64,000 nt of DNA, from positions 1 through 64,000 of the forward strand of contig NZ_PVMZ01000022.1 of NCBI RefSeq assembly GCF_003001815.1, given 5' to 3'. The first letter of the stretch is position 1; each line of letters begins with the position of its first letter. Under the pieces are notes generated by a model. It made no database searches and had not been told where the DNA came from. It saw only the letters and a list, made by a program, of their open reading frames with translations. This document shows positions 43,001-51,789 of this stretch, one piece after another. The translations under genes and the position numbers were made by a program. The stretch is from Actinoplanes italicus. Its GTDB lineage: Bacteria; Actinomycetota; Actinomycetes; Mycobacteriales; Micromonosporaceae.

Positions 43001-43614
43001 CCGGTTCCTTCCGTGCGGGCGGCCTTGTCGAGGGCCTGTTCGAGCACCATCATCAGCGCGTCGCGTACCGACGTCCGCTTCCGTGCGTCGAAGGTAGCGA
43101 TCGGCACCCGCTCGTTGACGGCGAGGGCCCACCGCACCTCGGCGAGGTCGTGGGTGGCGTGCCCGTTGAACTCGTTGACGGCGACGGCGAACGGCAGCCC
43201 GGCCCGCTCGAAGTAGTCGACGGCCTGGAAGCAGTCGTCGAGCCGGGAGCTGTCCACGACCACGAGCGCGCCCAGGGCCCCGCGGACCATGCTGTCCCAC
43301 ATGAAGCCGAAGCGGTCCTGTCCGGGCGTGCCGAAAAGGTACAGCTTGAGGCTGTGATCGATGGTCACGCAGCCGAAGTCCATGGCGACCGTGGTGGTCG
43401 TCTTGAGGCTCTGGTCGCGGGGCCGGTCGACGCCGATGGAGACGGCGGTCATCTCGGCCTCGGTGGTCAGCGGGGCGATCTCGGAGATCGAGCCGACGGT
43501 GGTCGTCTTGCCGACGCCGAAACCGCCGGCGACGATGATCTTGACGGGCACCGGTGGGGTCTGCCGGGCGGGCCTGTTCACGCCCGGCGTGTCAGGAAAT
43601 GGCGCGTAGTCCAT
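42997..43614 (-). CDS. cvnD: Conservon GTPase CvnD
   Basis: A 205-residue small GTPase-like protein. The P-loop reads VAGGFGVGKTTTVGSI, G3 YLFGTPGQDRFGFMW and G4-like VAVNEFNGH. Similar Rab/Ras-like but prokaryotic CvnD proteins are activated in conservons. It follows the DUF742 gene (overlap of 23 bases) and ends in a Thr/Glu tail. It is thought to be an output switch of the G-protein-coupled-like complex made of CvnA-D. Confidence 0.93.
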   Translation of the reverse strand: MDYAPFPDTPGVNRPARQTPPVPVKIIVAGGFGVGKTTTVGSISEIAPLTTEAEMTAVSIGVDRPRDQSLKTTTTVAMDFGCVTIDHSLKLYLFGTPGQDRFGFMWDSMVRGALGALVVVDSSRLDDCFQAVDYFERAGLPFAVAVNEFNGHATHDLAEVRWALAVNERVPIATFDARKRTSVRDALMMVLEQALDKAARTEGTG

Positions 43615-44062
43615 GCATCACTCGCAGGATGGTGTCGGAGGACAGCGGGCTCAGCGTGTCCGCGATGTGCACGTCGAGGTATCCGGCGGCGCGCAGATCG
43701 GCGACGAGGATCTTGGTGACGCCCAGGTGCAGGCGCAGCCGTGCCGAGATCTCGGCGACCGAGATCGGCTCGACGCACAGTTCGACCATCGCCTGCATCT
43801 CCGGGCCGAGTGAGCCGAGAGGAGTCCGGCCGGCGCGTGGATCGTACGGCCGTAGGGTCACCTGGGTTTCGACGTCGATCTCGCGGTCGACCGCGTTGAC
43901 CCGGCCGCCGGTCAGGACGAACGGCCGCGGTGCCGAGGAGTGGCCGGTCGGGGGCCGGCTCGGGGACCCGCCCGGTGCGACGCCGGGCGGGTTGGCCCGC
44001 AGGTACGGAGGGATCCGCCCGATCGCCTCGGGCCCCGGTGTGGCGCGCGGGTCGTCGTTCAA
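43592..44062 (-). CDS. cvnC: Conservon protein CvnC (DUF742)
   Basis: A 156-residue protein. The C-terminal DUF742 domain contains ELCVEPISVAEISARLRL and LGVTKILVADLRAAGYLD, which is a winged-helix-like fold; the first half is proline-rich. The start is TTG whose bases overlap the TGA stop of the roadblock gene (TTGA), so coupling seems strong. It forms a membrane-associated complex with CvnA, CvnB and CvnD. Confidence 0.88.
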   Translation of the reverse strand: MNDDPRATPGPEAIGRIPPYLRANPPGVAPGGSPSRPPTGHSSAPRPFVLTGGRVNAVDREIDVETQVTLRPYDPRAGRTPLGSLGPEMQAMVELCVEPISVAEISARLRLHLGVTKILVADLRAAGYLDVHIADTLSPLSSDTILRVMHGLRAIS

Positions 44063-44508
44063 CTCTGCGCTGCGCTTTTCAGTTCGGCGATCAACCCCGG
44101 CGTCAGCGACGCGCCGGCCCGGGTTCCGAACAGGGTCATCTCGTAGGCCACCGTGGCGAGGTTCGCCGAGCGGCTCGCGATGACGCCCAGCGCCGAGCCC
44201 CGGCTGATCGTGGTGATCACCAGATAGCCCTCGGCGATGTCGACGACGAGCCGGTTCAGCGCGCCGAGCCGGTACCACTCGGAGGCGCCCGCCGCGAGGC
44301 TCGCCATCCCGGACACCACCGCGGCCAGGCGGTCGGAGTCGGCGCGTTCCCGTTTCGACGACCGTGCCATGAGCAGGCCGTCCGAGGAGACCACGACGGC
44401 CTCCTGCACCCCGGACGTCCGCGTGGCGAACGATCCGAGGAGCCAGTTGAAGGTCTTCACCTCGGCGCTGTAATCCGTGGTGTTCTGGTGCGTACGGATG
44501 GTGTCCAT
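44059..44508 (-). CDS. cvnB: Conservon roadblock/LC7 protein CvnB
   Basis: A 149-residue protein with the roadblock/LC7 fold: FNWLLGSFATRTSGVQEAVVV, SSDGLLMARSSK and VVDIAEGYLVITTI. Such proteins are MglB-like regulators of small GTPases and here would control CvnD nucleotide turnover. It starts with ATG, follows the sensor kinase by 12 bases and ends in an overlap with CvnC. Confidence 0.93.
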   Translation of the reverse strand: MDTIRTHQNTTDYSAEVKTFNWLLGSFATRTSGVQEAVVVSSDGLLMARSSKRERADSDRLAAVVSGMASLAAGASEWYRLGALNRLVVDIAEGYLVITTISRGSALGVIASRSANLATVAYEMTLFGTRAGASLTPGLIAELKSAAQS

Positions 44509-44520
44509 GGCGAAGCCTTC

Positions 44521-46770
44521 TCACTGTCGGTGGTGCGGTGAGGTTTCCTGGAGCGCCTGTGTCACGCCGAACTCGAGCTGTTCGACGAGCAGGCGGGCGG
44601 CGTCGGCGTCGTGGTCGGTCAGTTGCGCGGCGATGGCGGGCCGTTCGGCGGGCTCCGGTGTCAGGTGGGTTCCCGGGACCCGGCGGCGCAGGCCGCCGGG
44701 AGAGGCCGGTGCCGCCTGTGGCGCTTGCGCGGGTGGGCCGGCCGGCAGTTGCCGGGGCACGTCGAAGCCGTTCCAGGTGTGCGGATCGCTCATCACGTCG
44801 CTGACGCGGGAGATCGACTCCCGGACGGTGGGATGCCTGGGTGCGGGGGCCGCTTGTTGCGGCGCGGACCATTCGACCGAGACCGTGCTCCGGGGCGCGA
44901 CCGGTTCGCTGACCAGCAGGTCGCCGGCGAGCAGCAGGCTGCTGATGCCGACCTGGACGGTGACGCCGCCGCCGGGGGTGTGTGACAGGTCGACGGTCAT
45001 GCCGTGGCGCCGGGCCAGCCGCCCGACCACGAACAGGCCGAGCACCTGGGTCGGCACCAGGTCCAGGCGCTCGCGGTGGGCGATACGGGAGTTCTCCTCG
45101 GCGAGTCGCTCGTCGGGCATGCCGATGCCGTGGTCGGCGATGGTGAGCCGGGCGCCGCCGGGTACGGCCCGGGCGATGACGGTCACCCGGGTGTGTGGCG
45201 GGGAGAAGGTGGTGGCGTTCTCGAGCAGTTCGCCGCAGATCAGCACGATGTCGCTGACCAGGGAGGGCGCTACGAGCAGGTCGAGCGGGACGTCGACGTC
45301 GACGCGGGTGTACTCCTCGATCTCGGCGAGGGCGAGGCGTACGGCGTCGATCAGCCGGACCGGTGACGCGTGGCTCTGCTCCCGGTCGGCTCCGGAGATC
45401 ACCACGAGACTGTCGGCGCTGCGGCGCAGGCGGTTGGAGATGTGGTCGAGCCGGTACAGCTTGGCCAGCCGGTCCGGGTCGGTCTCCTCGTTCTCCAGTT
45501 CGTCGATGAGGTCGACCTGTCCGCCGACGAGGTTCTGGGTGCGCCGGCCGATGTGGCCGAACATCTCGGCCACGTTGCGGCGGCTGAGGACCTGACGTTC
45601 GACGAGCTGTGAGGCGGTGCGCTGCACGCGGGCGAAGACCCGGGCCAGGTCGCCGATCTCGTCCTGGGAGTTGAGGTCGAGCACTTCGAGGCGTACCGGT
45701 TCGGCGGTTTCGGCCTCGTCGTCGGCGATGCGTTGCAGCTCCGTCTCGCCTGCCTCGGCGACCCGTTCGGCCGCGCGGCTGAGCCGGGTCAGGGGCACGG
45801 CCACGGCGCGGGCCACGGTGGCGACCAGGGCGAGGACGGCGAGCAGGACCAGAAGAACGAGAAGGCCCATGCCGTACGCCACGGTCAGTTGCCGTTGCCG
45901 TTGTTCGGCGACCGCCGTCGTGACGTCGTCGACGATGCGTTTCTTGGCGAAGCCGCCGAGGACACTGAACGACCGGAGCATCGGGAACAGTTCGTCGATG
46001 GGCAGCGCCGCCATGGTGCGGGCCGGGTCCTGCTCGAACCTGGTGTCGAAGTCCTTGCCGACGCGGTCGGAGAAGGCGACGGTGACGAGCTCGTACAACT
46101 CGCGTTGCCCGGGGGTGGCGAAGGCGGTGAAACGGTCGACGTAGGTCTGGAACCGTGCGCTGTCCTCGCGGTACTCGACGGCGTACTCGTCCACGTCGCC
46201 GGCCGCCATGAGCGCCAGCAGCATGTTGCTGTCGTTGCTGGACTCGTCGATGCGCAGCAGGGCGTCCAGGGCGATGAGCTGCCGGCCGATGGCGGTCCCG
46301 GCGTCGGCTCTGTCGGTGAGCCCGAGCGAGTCGATCGTGCCGTCCAGGACGTTGTCGAATCCGGCGATGGCCTCGTCCGGGCTGGCCGTCTTGGCGCGTA
46401 CCCGCTGGCGCAGTCTCTCCAGTTCGGCCATCCGGCCGATCTCGGCACGCAGCGCGTCGGGCATCTGGTCGCCCAGCTCGCGTTGCACGTCGCGGACCCG
46501 GTCGGTGACCAGTGCGCTCTGCAGGGCGAGGTCGTCCTCCTCGATGACGCCGAGCAGGTAGCCGACGGCGAGCAGCCGTTCCCGTTGCACGTCCTCCAGC
46601 AGCGGACCGACCCGGCCGGCCACAGTGGCGATGGTGTCGATCTCGGTCGCCTTCTCGGCGTCGATGACCAGGCCACGGATCACCGGCACGACCAGCGCGA
46701 TCATGGCCAGCAGCGGGATGATGACCAGCAGGGTCAGCTTGCCGCGGATGCGGAGGCTGCTAAGGAACAC
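44521..46770 (-). CDS. cvnA: Conservon sensor kinase CvnA
   Basis: A 749-residue membrane protein. An N-terminal helix (LTLLVIIPLLAMIALVV), a nitrate/nitrite-sensing-like extracellular domain (residues about 45-300) and a second helix (GLLVLLVLLAVLALVAT) precede a HAMP linker. The cytoplasmic part has an ATPase domain with LICGELLENATTFSPP and IADHGIGMPDERL, but no canonical HisKA His, as is usual in conservon kinases. A long proline-rich tail ends the protein. It is coupled to the preceding membrane protein by an 11-base overlap. Confidence 0.92.
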   Translation of the reverse strand: MFLSSLRIRGKLTLLVIIPLLAMIALVVPVIRGLVIDAEKATEIDTIATVAGRVGPLLEDVQRERLLAVGYLLGVIEEDDLALQSALVTDRVRDVQRELGDQMPDALRAEIGRMAELERLRQRVRAKTASPDEAIAGFDNVLDGTIDSLGLTDRADAGTAIGRQLIALDALLRIDESSNDSNMLLALMAAGDVDEYAVEYREDSARFQTYVDRFTAFATPGQRELYELVTVAFSDRVGKDFDTRFEQDPARTMAALPIDELFPMLRSFSVLGGFAKKRIVDDVTTAVAEQRQRQLTVAYGMGLLVLLVLLAVLALVATVARAVAVPLTRLSRAAERVAEAGETELQRIADDEAETAEPVRLEVLDLNSQDEIGDLARVFARVQRTASQLVERQVLSRRNVAEMFGHIGRRTQNLVGGQVDLIDELENEETDPDRLAKLYRLDHISNRLRRSADSLVVISGADREQSHASPVRLIDAVRLALAEIEEYTRVDVDVPLDLLVAPSLVSDIVLICGELLENATTFSPPHTRVTVIARAVPGGARLTIADHGIGMPDERLAEENSRIAHRERLDLVPTQVLGLFVVGRLARRHGMTVDLSHTPGGGVTVQVGISSLLLAGDLLVSEPVAPRSTVSVEWSAPQQAAPAPRHPTVRESISRVSDVMSDPHTWNGFDVPRQLPAGPPAQAPQAAPASPGGLRRRVPGTHLTPEPAERPAIAAQLTDHDADAARLLVEQLEFGVTQALQETSPHHRQ

Positions 46771-47857
46771 TGATTCGCCTCCGCATAGCGTCCTCCGGCT
46801 CGGACACGGGTGATGGTGCCGGGATGTCGTTCATCCGGGGCGTACGGTCACCGCGTACCCGGGCTACCAGGAGCAGCCCGGCAGGCAGGCAGGCCAGGAT
46901 CACGGAGATGACGAGGATGCCGGCGGCGAGCAGCTGGCGCCGGTCGTAGGAGTCGATCCGGTCACGCAGCCCGATGTCGATCTGTTCGAGCAGCGCGGTG
47001 GAGAGTTCGGACGCGGCGGCCTGCATCTCGTCGCGGCCGCGGCTGACCTGCTCCGCATCGACGATGCCGCGTCCCGTCTTCAGCGGTTCGACCAGCGGCA
47101 GCAGATTGTCGACGGACCGGTTGAAGCGGTCGAGGCGGCTCAGCAGCGCGCTGCCGAGGTTCTCACTGCCGGTGCCTTCGACGGCGAGCCGGACGTCGTC
47201 GGAGAGGTCGCGTGCGTTGCCCGCCAGGGTCGAGGCGGCCGTGTTGATGTCGATGAGCGTCGCGGCCCGGTCGGCTGCGGACAGTCCGGGCAGGCTGGTG
47301 AGCAGGTTGGTGTAGCGGGTGGCCGCGACGATGCTCTCCGGGAGTTCCTGTGCCGCGCCGTCCCCGAGGTAGTAGAGGTCGGCGTCCGGGTCACGGACCA
47401 GTTTGGAGCTGTTGCGGACCTTGTCCATGAGGGCGAGCAGCAGGTCGCTGGCGGTACCGTAGGCGGCGATGGTCTTCGCGGCGTCGCCGTCGGCGGGCAG
47501 TGTTTCGATCTTGGCCCGTAGCCCGGCCCACCGGTCCCGGGCGCCGAGTCGTTCGCCGAGCTCCCGGTCGACGGCGTTGACCGCGTCGACGGCCCGGTTC
47601 ATGGCGTCGGGTGCCGCGGGTGTGCCGGCGACCGCTCCGGACCCGGCGTTGGTGAGCGCGATCTCCAGAGGTCCGAGTGCCTGGATGTAACGGACGCCGT
47701 CACGTTCCAGGGCCGCGAAGTCGGACTGCTCGTCGGCCGACTGCCACACCATGGTGAACAGCGCCATGACCGATACGGCCAGGAGAATCGGGACCACCTG
47801 CCGGGCCAGGGCGCCGATCGGCCTGCCACGTTGACGCTGGTGTGCCCTGACGGTCAT
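46760..47857 (-). CDS. Membrane sensor-like protein upstream of the conservon
   Basis: A 365-residue protein with an N-terminal helix (LLAVSVMALFTMVW), a roughly 270-residue helical extracellular domain and a C-terminal helix (LLAAGILVISVILACLPAGLLL) followed by a short tail. It has no HAMP or kinase domain, and it lacks a signalling segment, so it may partner CvnA. It overlaps CvnA by 11 bases, which makes the operon five genes. The ATG at 47857 is used; an upstream in-frame start adds 25 residues but lacks evidence. The function is not known. Confidence 0.7.
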   Translation of the reverse strand: MTVRAHQRQRGRPIGALARQVVPILLAVSVMALFTMVWQSADEQSDFAALERDGVRYIQALGPLEIALTNAGSGAVAGTPAAPDAMNRAVDAVNAVDRELGERLGARDRWAGLRAKIETLPADGDAAKTIAAYGTASDLLLALMDKVRNSSKLVRDPDADLYYLGDGAAQELPESIVAATRYTNLLTSLPGLSAADRAATLIDINTAASTLAGNARDLSDDVRLAVEGTGSENLGSALLSRLDRFNRSVDNLLPLVEPLKTGRGIVDAEQVSRGRDEMQAAASELSTALLEQIDIGLRDRIDSYDRRQLLAAGILVISVILACLPAGLLLVARVRGDRTPRMNDIPAPSPVSEPEDAMRRRISVP

Positions 47858-48210
47858 TCTCACTCGCTCTCCGGACAGCGTCGCGAAAGGGCGCCGCGTT
47901 GTCCTGGAACAGTTCCGGCCCGGGAAGGCCACACAGGTTCGCTGGGAAAACCTACGACCGGGGCGGTGCGTGGAGTGACGGCGACTCGACTAGTTGTCAC
48001 GACGTATCGGCCGGAAGACATAAACGTTCGGACGCCAGTGAGGTTAGTCACTTTTCAAGAGATCTTGAGAGGCGTACGGTGGCGCACCGTCAGAAGCCCG
48101 GTGCGATCCGGTGCGACAGGGGTATTCCGGCCCGCATCCCGCGGCACCCGGCGGCGGGTTTGTCGGCTACCCGCTGGCGTGACCGCGCCGGGACGCCGAC
48201 ACTCTGCTTC
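47858..48210. other. Intergenic region between conservon and ATPase gene
   Basis: A 353-base divergent region. It has the inverted repeat TCAAGA-GA-TCTTGA at 48055-48068. Promoters for both sides must lie here, but no strong consensus was recognised and no coding frame is convincing. Confidence 0.4.
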
Positions 48211-50220
48211 ATGGCGAATCTGGGCGACGTCATGGACGACGTGCGGTGGCACGGCTTCGTCGGCCGGGCCGCGCAGGTGGCCGCCTTCGACGATGCCCTG
48301 GCCGGCCGATCGGCTCGCCGCGTGCTGTTCGTCCACGGTCCCGGCGGCGTCGGCAAGACCACCCTCCTGCTGCACCTGCGCAGCCGGGCGCGGCGAGCCG
48401 GCCGTCCCGCCGTCTACCTGGACGGCAGCGAACTCGATCCGTCCCCCGAAGGCTTCGTCCACGCTGTCCAGTCGGTCGACACCGGTGCCGCGCCGGTGCT
48501 GCTGGTCGACGGATACGAGCATCTCGCCCCGATCGACGGCTGGCTACGCCGCGATCTGGTGCCCACCCTGCCCGCCGACGGCGTCGTGGTCGTCGCCGGC
48601 CGCGACGCGCCCGCGCCGGCCTGGCGGGCCGATCTGGGCTGGCGAGGGCTGGTCGCTGTGCACTCTCTTGGCGACCTGGACGAGGCCGACAGCACCGCCC
48701 TGCTCGAGCGGGCCGGTGTCGCCGCACCGGACCGGGAGGCGATCATGCGGCTGGGCCGTGGCCACCCGCTCGCACTCGCTCTGCTCGCCGACGTGGCACT
48801 GACCGGCACGGTCCCGAGAACCCTCGCCGACGCGCCGGACCTGATCTCCGCGCTGATCGCGTCGCTGGTGAACGATGCCCCGTCGGACGCCCACCTGGTC
48901 GGCCTGGGAACCTGCGCCAAGGTGCTGCTGACCACCGAGGACCTGCTGCGGCGCACGGTCGGCGACGACGCGCCGCGGGTCTGGGAGTGGTTGCGGGACC
49001 GGCCGTTCGTCACGGTCCGGCCGCACGGCCTGACGCCGCACGACCTGACGCGCGCCGTTCTGGAAGCCGAGTTCGAGCGGCGATTCCCCGACCGTTACCG
49101 GGATCTGCACCGGGTCGTGCACGACTACGTCGTCGCCGGCCTGCGTGCCTCCTCCGGCACGCATCGTCAGCTGCTCGCACAGCAACTCGCCCAGCTGCAC
49201 CGGGAGGGGCCGTTCAGCGCCCAGTTCCGCGCCGTGGCGGCGGACGGAACCATCGCACTGGTGCGGGCGCGGCCGGAGGAACTTCCCGGTGTCGCGGAGC
49301 TGATCGGCACGCATGTGGGTCCCCGCTCGGCCGAGCTGGCCCGCGGCTGGTTCGCCGAGCGGCAGGCCGGCGCCAGTGTGGTGCGTGTCGAGGGCGGGAT
49401 CGGCGGCTTCGTCCATCACGCGCGATGCCCGTCCGGTTCCACGACCGAAAATGAGGATCCGGTCGTACGGGCAATTCTCGATCATGTCGCCCGCACCGCA
49501 CCGCTGAGACCCGGTGAGCAGGTCGACATCTCGCGGTTCCTGCTCGGTCACGACGGAGCGCAGAGTGATCCGTACGCGGTCTTCGCCGGTTCCATCTCCT
49601 CGATCATCGAGTGGTGCGGCCGTCCGCTCGCGTGGGCTTTCATCGTGTCGGTGGAGCCGTCGTTCTGGGGCCCGTTCTTCGACTATCTCGCCTTCCGCGA
49701 GATCCTCGAGGTGACCTTCGACGGACGGCGTCACGTGGTGTACGGCAACGACTGGCGGCGCTTCCCGGTTCACACGTGGCTCGAGCTCATGCAGGAGCGG
49801 GAACAGTCCGGCGGCACCGGCCCGCCGCCCGACTGGATGCAACTGCCCGCGCCGCTGAGCAGGGACACGTTTGACGCCGCCGTACGCGCCGCGCTGCCGA
49901 ACCTGTGCAGGCCGGACCGGATCGCCGCGTCGCGCCTGGTCGGCACCCATCTGGGCACCGATGCCGCCACCGTCCGGACGGCGTTGCGCACGGCGGTCGA
50001 CGAGCTGGCCGGGCTGCCGCGCGGCGACCGGCTCCGGGCGGTGCTGCACCGCACCTACGTCAGTCCCGCGCCCACCCAGGAGGCTGCGGCGGAGGTGCTC
50101 GGCCTGCCGTTCAGCACCTACCGGCGGCATCTCGCCAAGGCGGTGGACGAACTCGCCGGGCGGCTCTGGGCCCGCGAGACCGGGCAGGAGAAGACCGGGC
50201 AGGAAGTGACCGGCGACTGA
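48211..50220 (+). CDS. STAND-type ATPase with C-terminal helix-turn-helix
   Basis: A 669-residue protein. An N-terminal AAA/STAND NTPase region has the P-loop VHGPGGVGKTTLLLH, Walker B APVLLVDGYEHL and a sensor-like segment VVVVAGRDAPAP. The C-terminal end has a helix-turn-helix, TQEAAAEVLGLPFSTYRRH, similar to sigma region 4-like or LuxR-type HTH. The middle (residues 300-520) is unassigned and includes FSGSISSIIEWCG-like beta/alpha elements resembling an acetyltransferase domain. ATG 48211 is used. Probably a signal-integrating regulator; target genes unknown. Confidence 0.7.
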   Translation: MANLGDVMDDVRWHGFVGRAAQVAAFDDALAGRSARRVLFVHGPGGVGKTTLLLHLRSRARRAGRPAVYLDGSELDPSPEGFVHAVQSVDTGAAPVLLVDGYEHLAPIDGWLRRDLVPTLPADGVVVVAGRDAPAPAWRADLGWRGLVAVHSLGDLDEADSTALLERAGVAAPDREAIMRLGRGHPLALALLADVALTGTVPRTLADAPDLISALIASLVNDAPSDAHLVGLGTCAKVLLTTEDLLRRTVGDDAPRVWEWLRDRPFVTVRPHGLTPHDLTRAVLEAEFERRFPDRYRDLHRVVHDYVVAGLRASSGTHRQLLAQQLAQLHREGPFSAQFRAVAADGTIALVRARPEELPGVAELIGTHVGPRSAELARGWFAERQAGASVVRVEGGIGGFVHHARCPSGSTTENEDPVVRAILDHVARTAPLRPGEQVDISRFLLGHDGAQSDPYAVFAGSISSIIEWCGRPLAWAFIVSVEPSFWGPFFDYLAFREILEVTFDGRRHVVYGNDWRRFPVHTWLELMQEREQSGGTGPPPDWMQLPAPLSRDTFDAAVRAALPNLCRPDRIAASRLVGTHLGTDAATVRTALRTAVDELAGLPRGDRLRAVLHRTYVSPAPTQEAAAEVLGLPFSTYRRHLAKAVDELAGRLWARETGQEKTGQEVTGD

Positions 50221-50258
50221 CCTGGAGAGTGAGCAGCTCCCGGTCACATCCTCGGGCC

Positions 50259-51695
50259 ATGACGACGACAACGATCCTGGGTGCCGGCCTCGCCGGCCTG
50301 ACCACCGCGATGATGCTCCACCGTGACGGCCACGAGGTGACCGTCCTGGAACGTGACCCGGCCGTGCCCACCGACCGGCCGTGGGACGACTGGGACAGGC
50401 CCGGGGTGAACCAGTTCCGGCTGCCGCACTATCTGCTGCCGCGCTGGTGGGCCGAGCTGCGCGCCGAACTGCCCGACGCCGCGGCCGCAGTGCGGGCCGC
50501 CGGCGCCGTGGTGATCAACCCGTTGGCGGCCCTGCCGGCGGAGATCCGCGGCCCGGACCGCGACGACGACGACCGGTTCGCCACCGTGACGGCTCGCCGC
50601 CCGGTCCTCGAGGCAGCCCTGGCGGCCGCCGCCACCGCCGCCGGGGTCACCATCCGGCGCGGTGTGCGGGTCGTCGGCGTGCGCACCGACGGCCGCCACC
50701 CGGTTCCCCGCGTCATCGGCGTCATCACCACCGCCGGCCCGGTCAGCGCCGACCTCGTGATCGACTGCGGCGGCCGCCGGTCCGCACTGCCGGCCTGGCT
50801 CGCCGCGGCCGGGGCACGGCCGGTCGCCGAGGAACGGTCCGACGCCGGCTTCGTCTATTACGCCCGCCACTTCCGATCGCCGCACGGCCGGCTGCCGGAG
50901 ATCAGGTCGATGGTGATCCAGCCGTACGAGTCGCTGTCGGTGCTGACGCTGCCGGCCGACCACGGCACCTGGAGCGTGGTGCTGACCACCAGCGGCAAGG
51001 ACAGGGCGCTGCGGGGACTGCGCGAACCGGCGACCTGGTCGGCCGTGGTGAGCCGCTATCCGGCGGCCGCCGCCTGGCTCGGCGCCGAGCCGATCAGCGG
51101 CGTGGACGTCATGGCCGGTCTGGAGGACAGGCTGCGCCGGTACGTCGTCGACGGCCTCCCGGTCGCCACCGGTGTCGTCGCGGTCGGTGACGCGTGGGCG
51201 TGCACCAACCCGTCACTGGGCCGCGGCGCCTCCTTCGCGATCATTCACGCCCGCGTCCTACGTGACGTCCTGCGCGAGGTCGGTGCCGCCGACCACGACA
51301 AGCTGGTGCGCCGGTTCGATGAGGCGACCGCTCAGGTCGTCGAACCGCTCTACCGCGCCACCAACTTCGTCGACACGCATCGGCTGGCCGAGATCGACGG
51401 TGACGTCGCCGGTGTGCCGTACCGGCCGGACGACCTGCGCTGGCTGGCGTCGAAGGCGCTGTTCGCCGCCGCCCTCCGCGACCCGGGCGCCCTGCGCGGC
51501 TATCTGTCGATCAGCTCGTTCCTGAACACGCCCGACGAGGTCTTCGCGACGCCGGGCCTGCGCGACCGGGTCCTGGCCCTGGGCATGCCGGCGCCGCAGT
51601 ACCCGCTGCCCGGACCGTCGCGCGCCGAGCTCCTGGACGCCGTCACCGCACTCCCCCATGGCGCCGAGACCTCCGGGCACTGCGGCCGGCGGTGA
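50259..51695 (+). CDS. FAD-dependent oxidoreductase
   Basis: A 478-residue flavoprotein. The ADP-binding motif is ILGAGLAGLTTAMMLHRDGH, followed by the E in VTVLERDPA, then the FAD-contacting GDAWACTNPSLGRG near residue 310, similar to flavin monooxygenases and halogenase-type reductases. No signal peptide is present. It starts 38 bases after the ATPase gene and probably belongs to the same transcript. Substrate unknown; the ATPase-HTH may regulate its own operon. Confidence 0.82.
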   Translation: MTTTTILGAGLAGLTTAMMLHRDGHEVTVLERDPAVPTDRPWDDWDRPGVNQFRLPHYLLPRWWAELRAELPDAAAAVRAAGAVVINPLAALPAEIRGPDRDDDDRFATVTARRPVLEAALAAAATAAGVTIRRGVRVVGVRTDGRHPVPRVIGVITTAGPVSADLVIDCGGRRSALPAWLAAAGARPVAEERSDAGFVYYARHFRSPHGRLPEIRSMVIQPYESLSVLTLPADHGTWSVVLTTSGKDRALRGLREPATWSAVVSRYPAAAAWLGAEPISGVDVMAGLEDRLRRYVVDGLPVATGVVAVGDAWACTNPSLGRGASFAIIHARVLRDVLREVGAADHDKLVRRFDEATAQVVEPLYRATNFVDTHRLAEIDGDVAGVPYRPDDLRWLASKALFAAALRDPGALRGYLSISSFLNTPDEVFATPGLRDRVLALGMPAPQYPLPGPSRAELLDAVTALPHGAETSGHCGRR

Positions 51696-51752
51696 GGATC
51701 GGGCGCCCGTCTTTGCAGAAACATTGCCTTCTCACATCGATGCGGTTAACTT

Positions 51753-51766
51753 TGGGAGCGCTCCCA
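51753..51766. promoter_or_regulatory. CebR-type operator
   Basis: TGGGAGCGCTCCCA is a perfect 14-base palindrome identical to the cello-oligosaccharide repressor box established in Streptomyces. It lies 23 bases before the cellulase start. A CebR repressor elsewhere on the chromosome likely controls this gene. Confidence 0.85.
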
Positions 51767-51789
51767 GTCCCGTCCCCCAGGAGAGCTCC

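Noticed and set aside
46760-47932. Upstream start at 47932 for the membrane sensor
   Set aside because: The extra residues are Arg/Ser-rich without features and precede the basic N-terminus and first membrane helix, so ATG 47857 was used.
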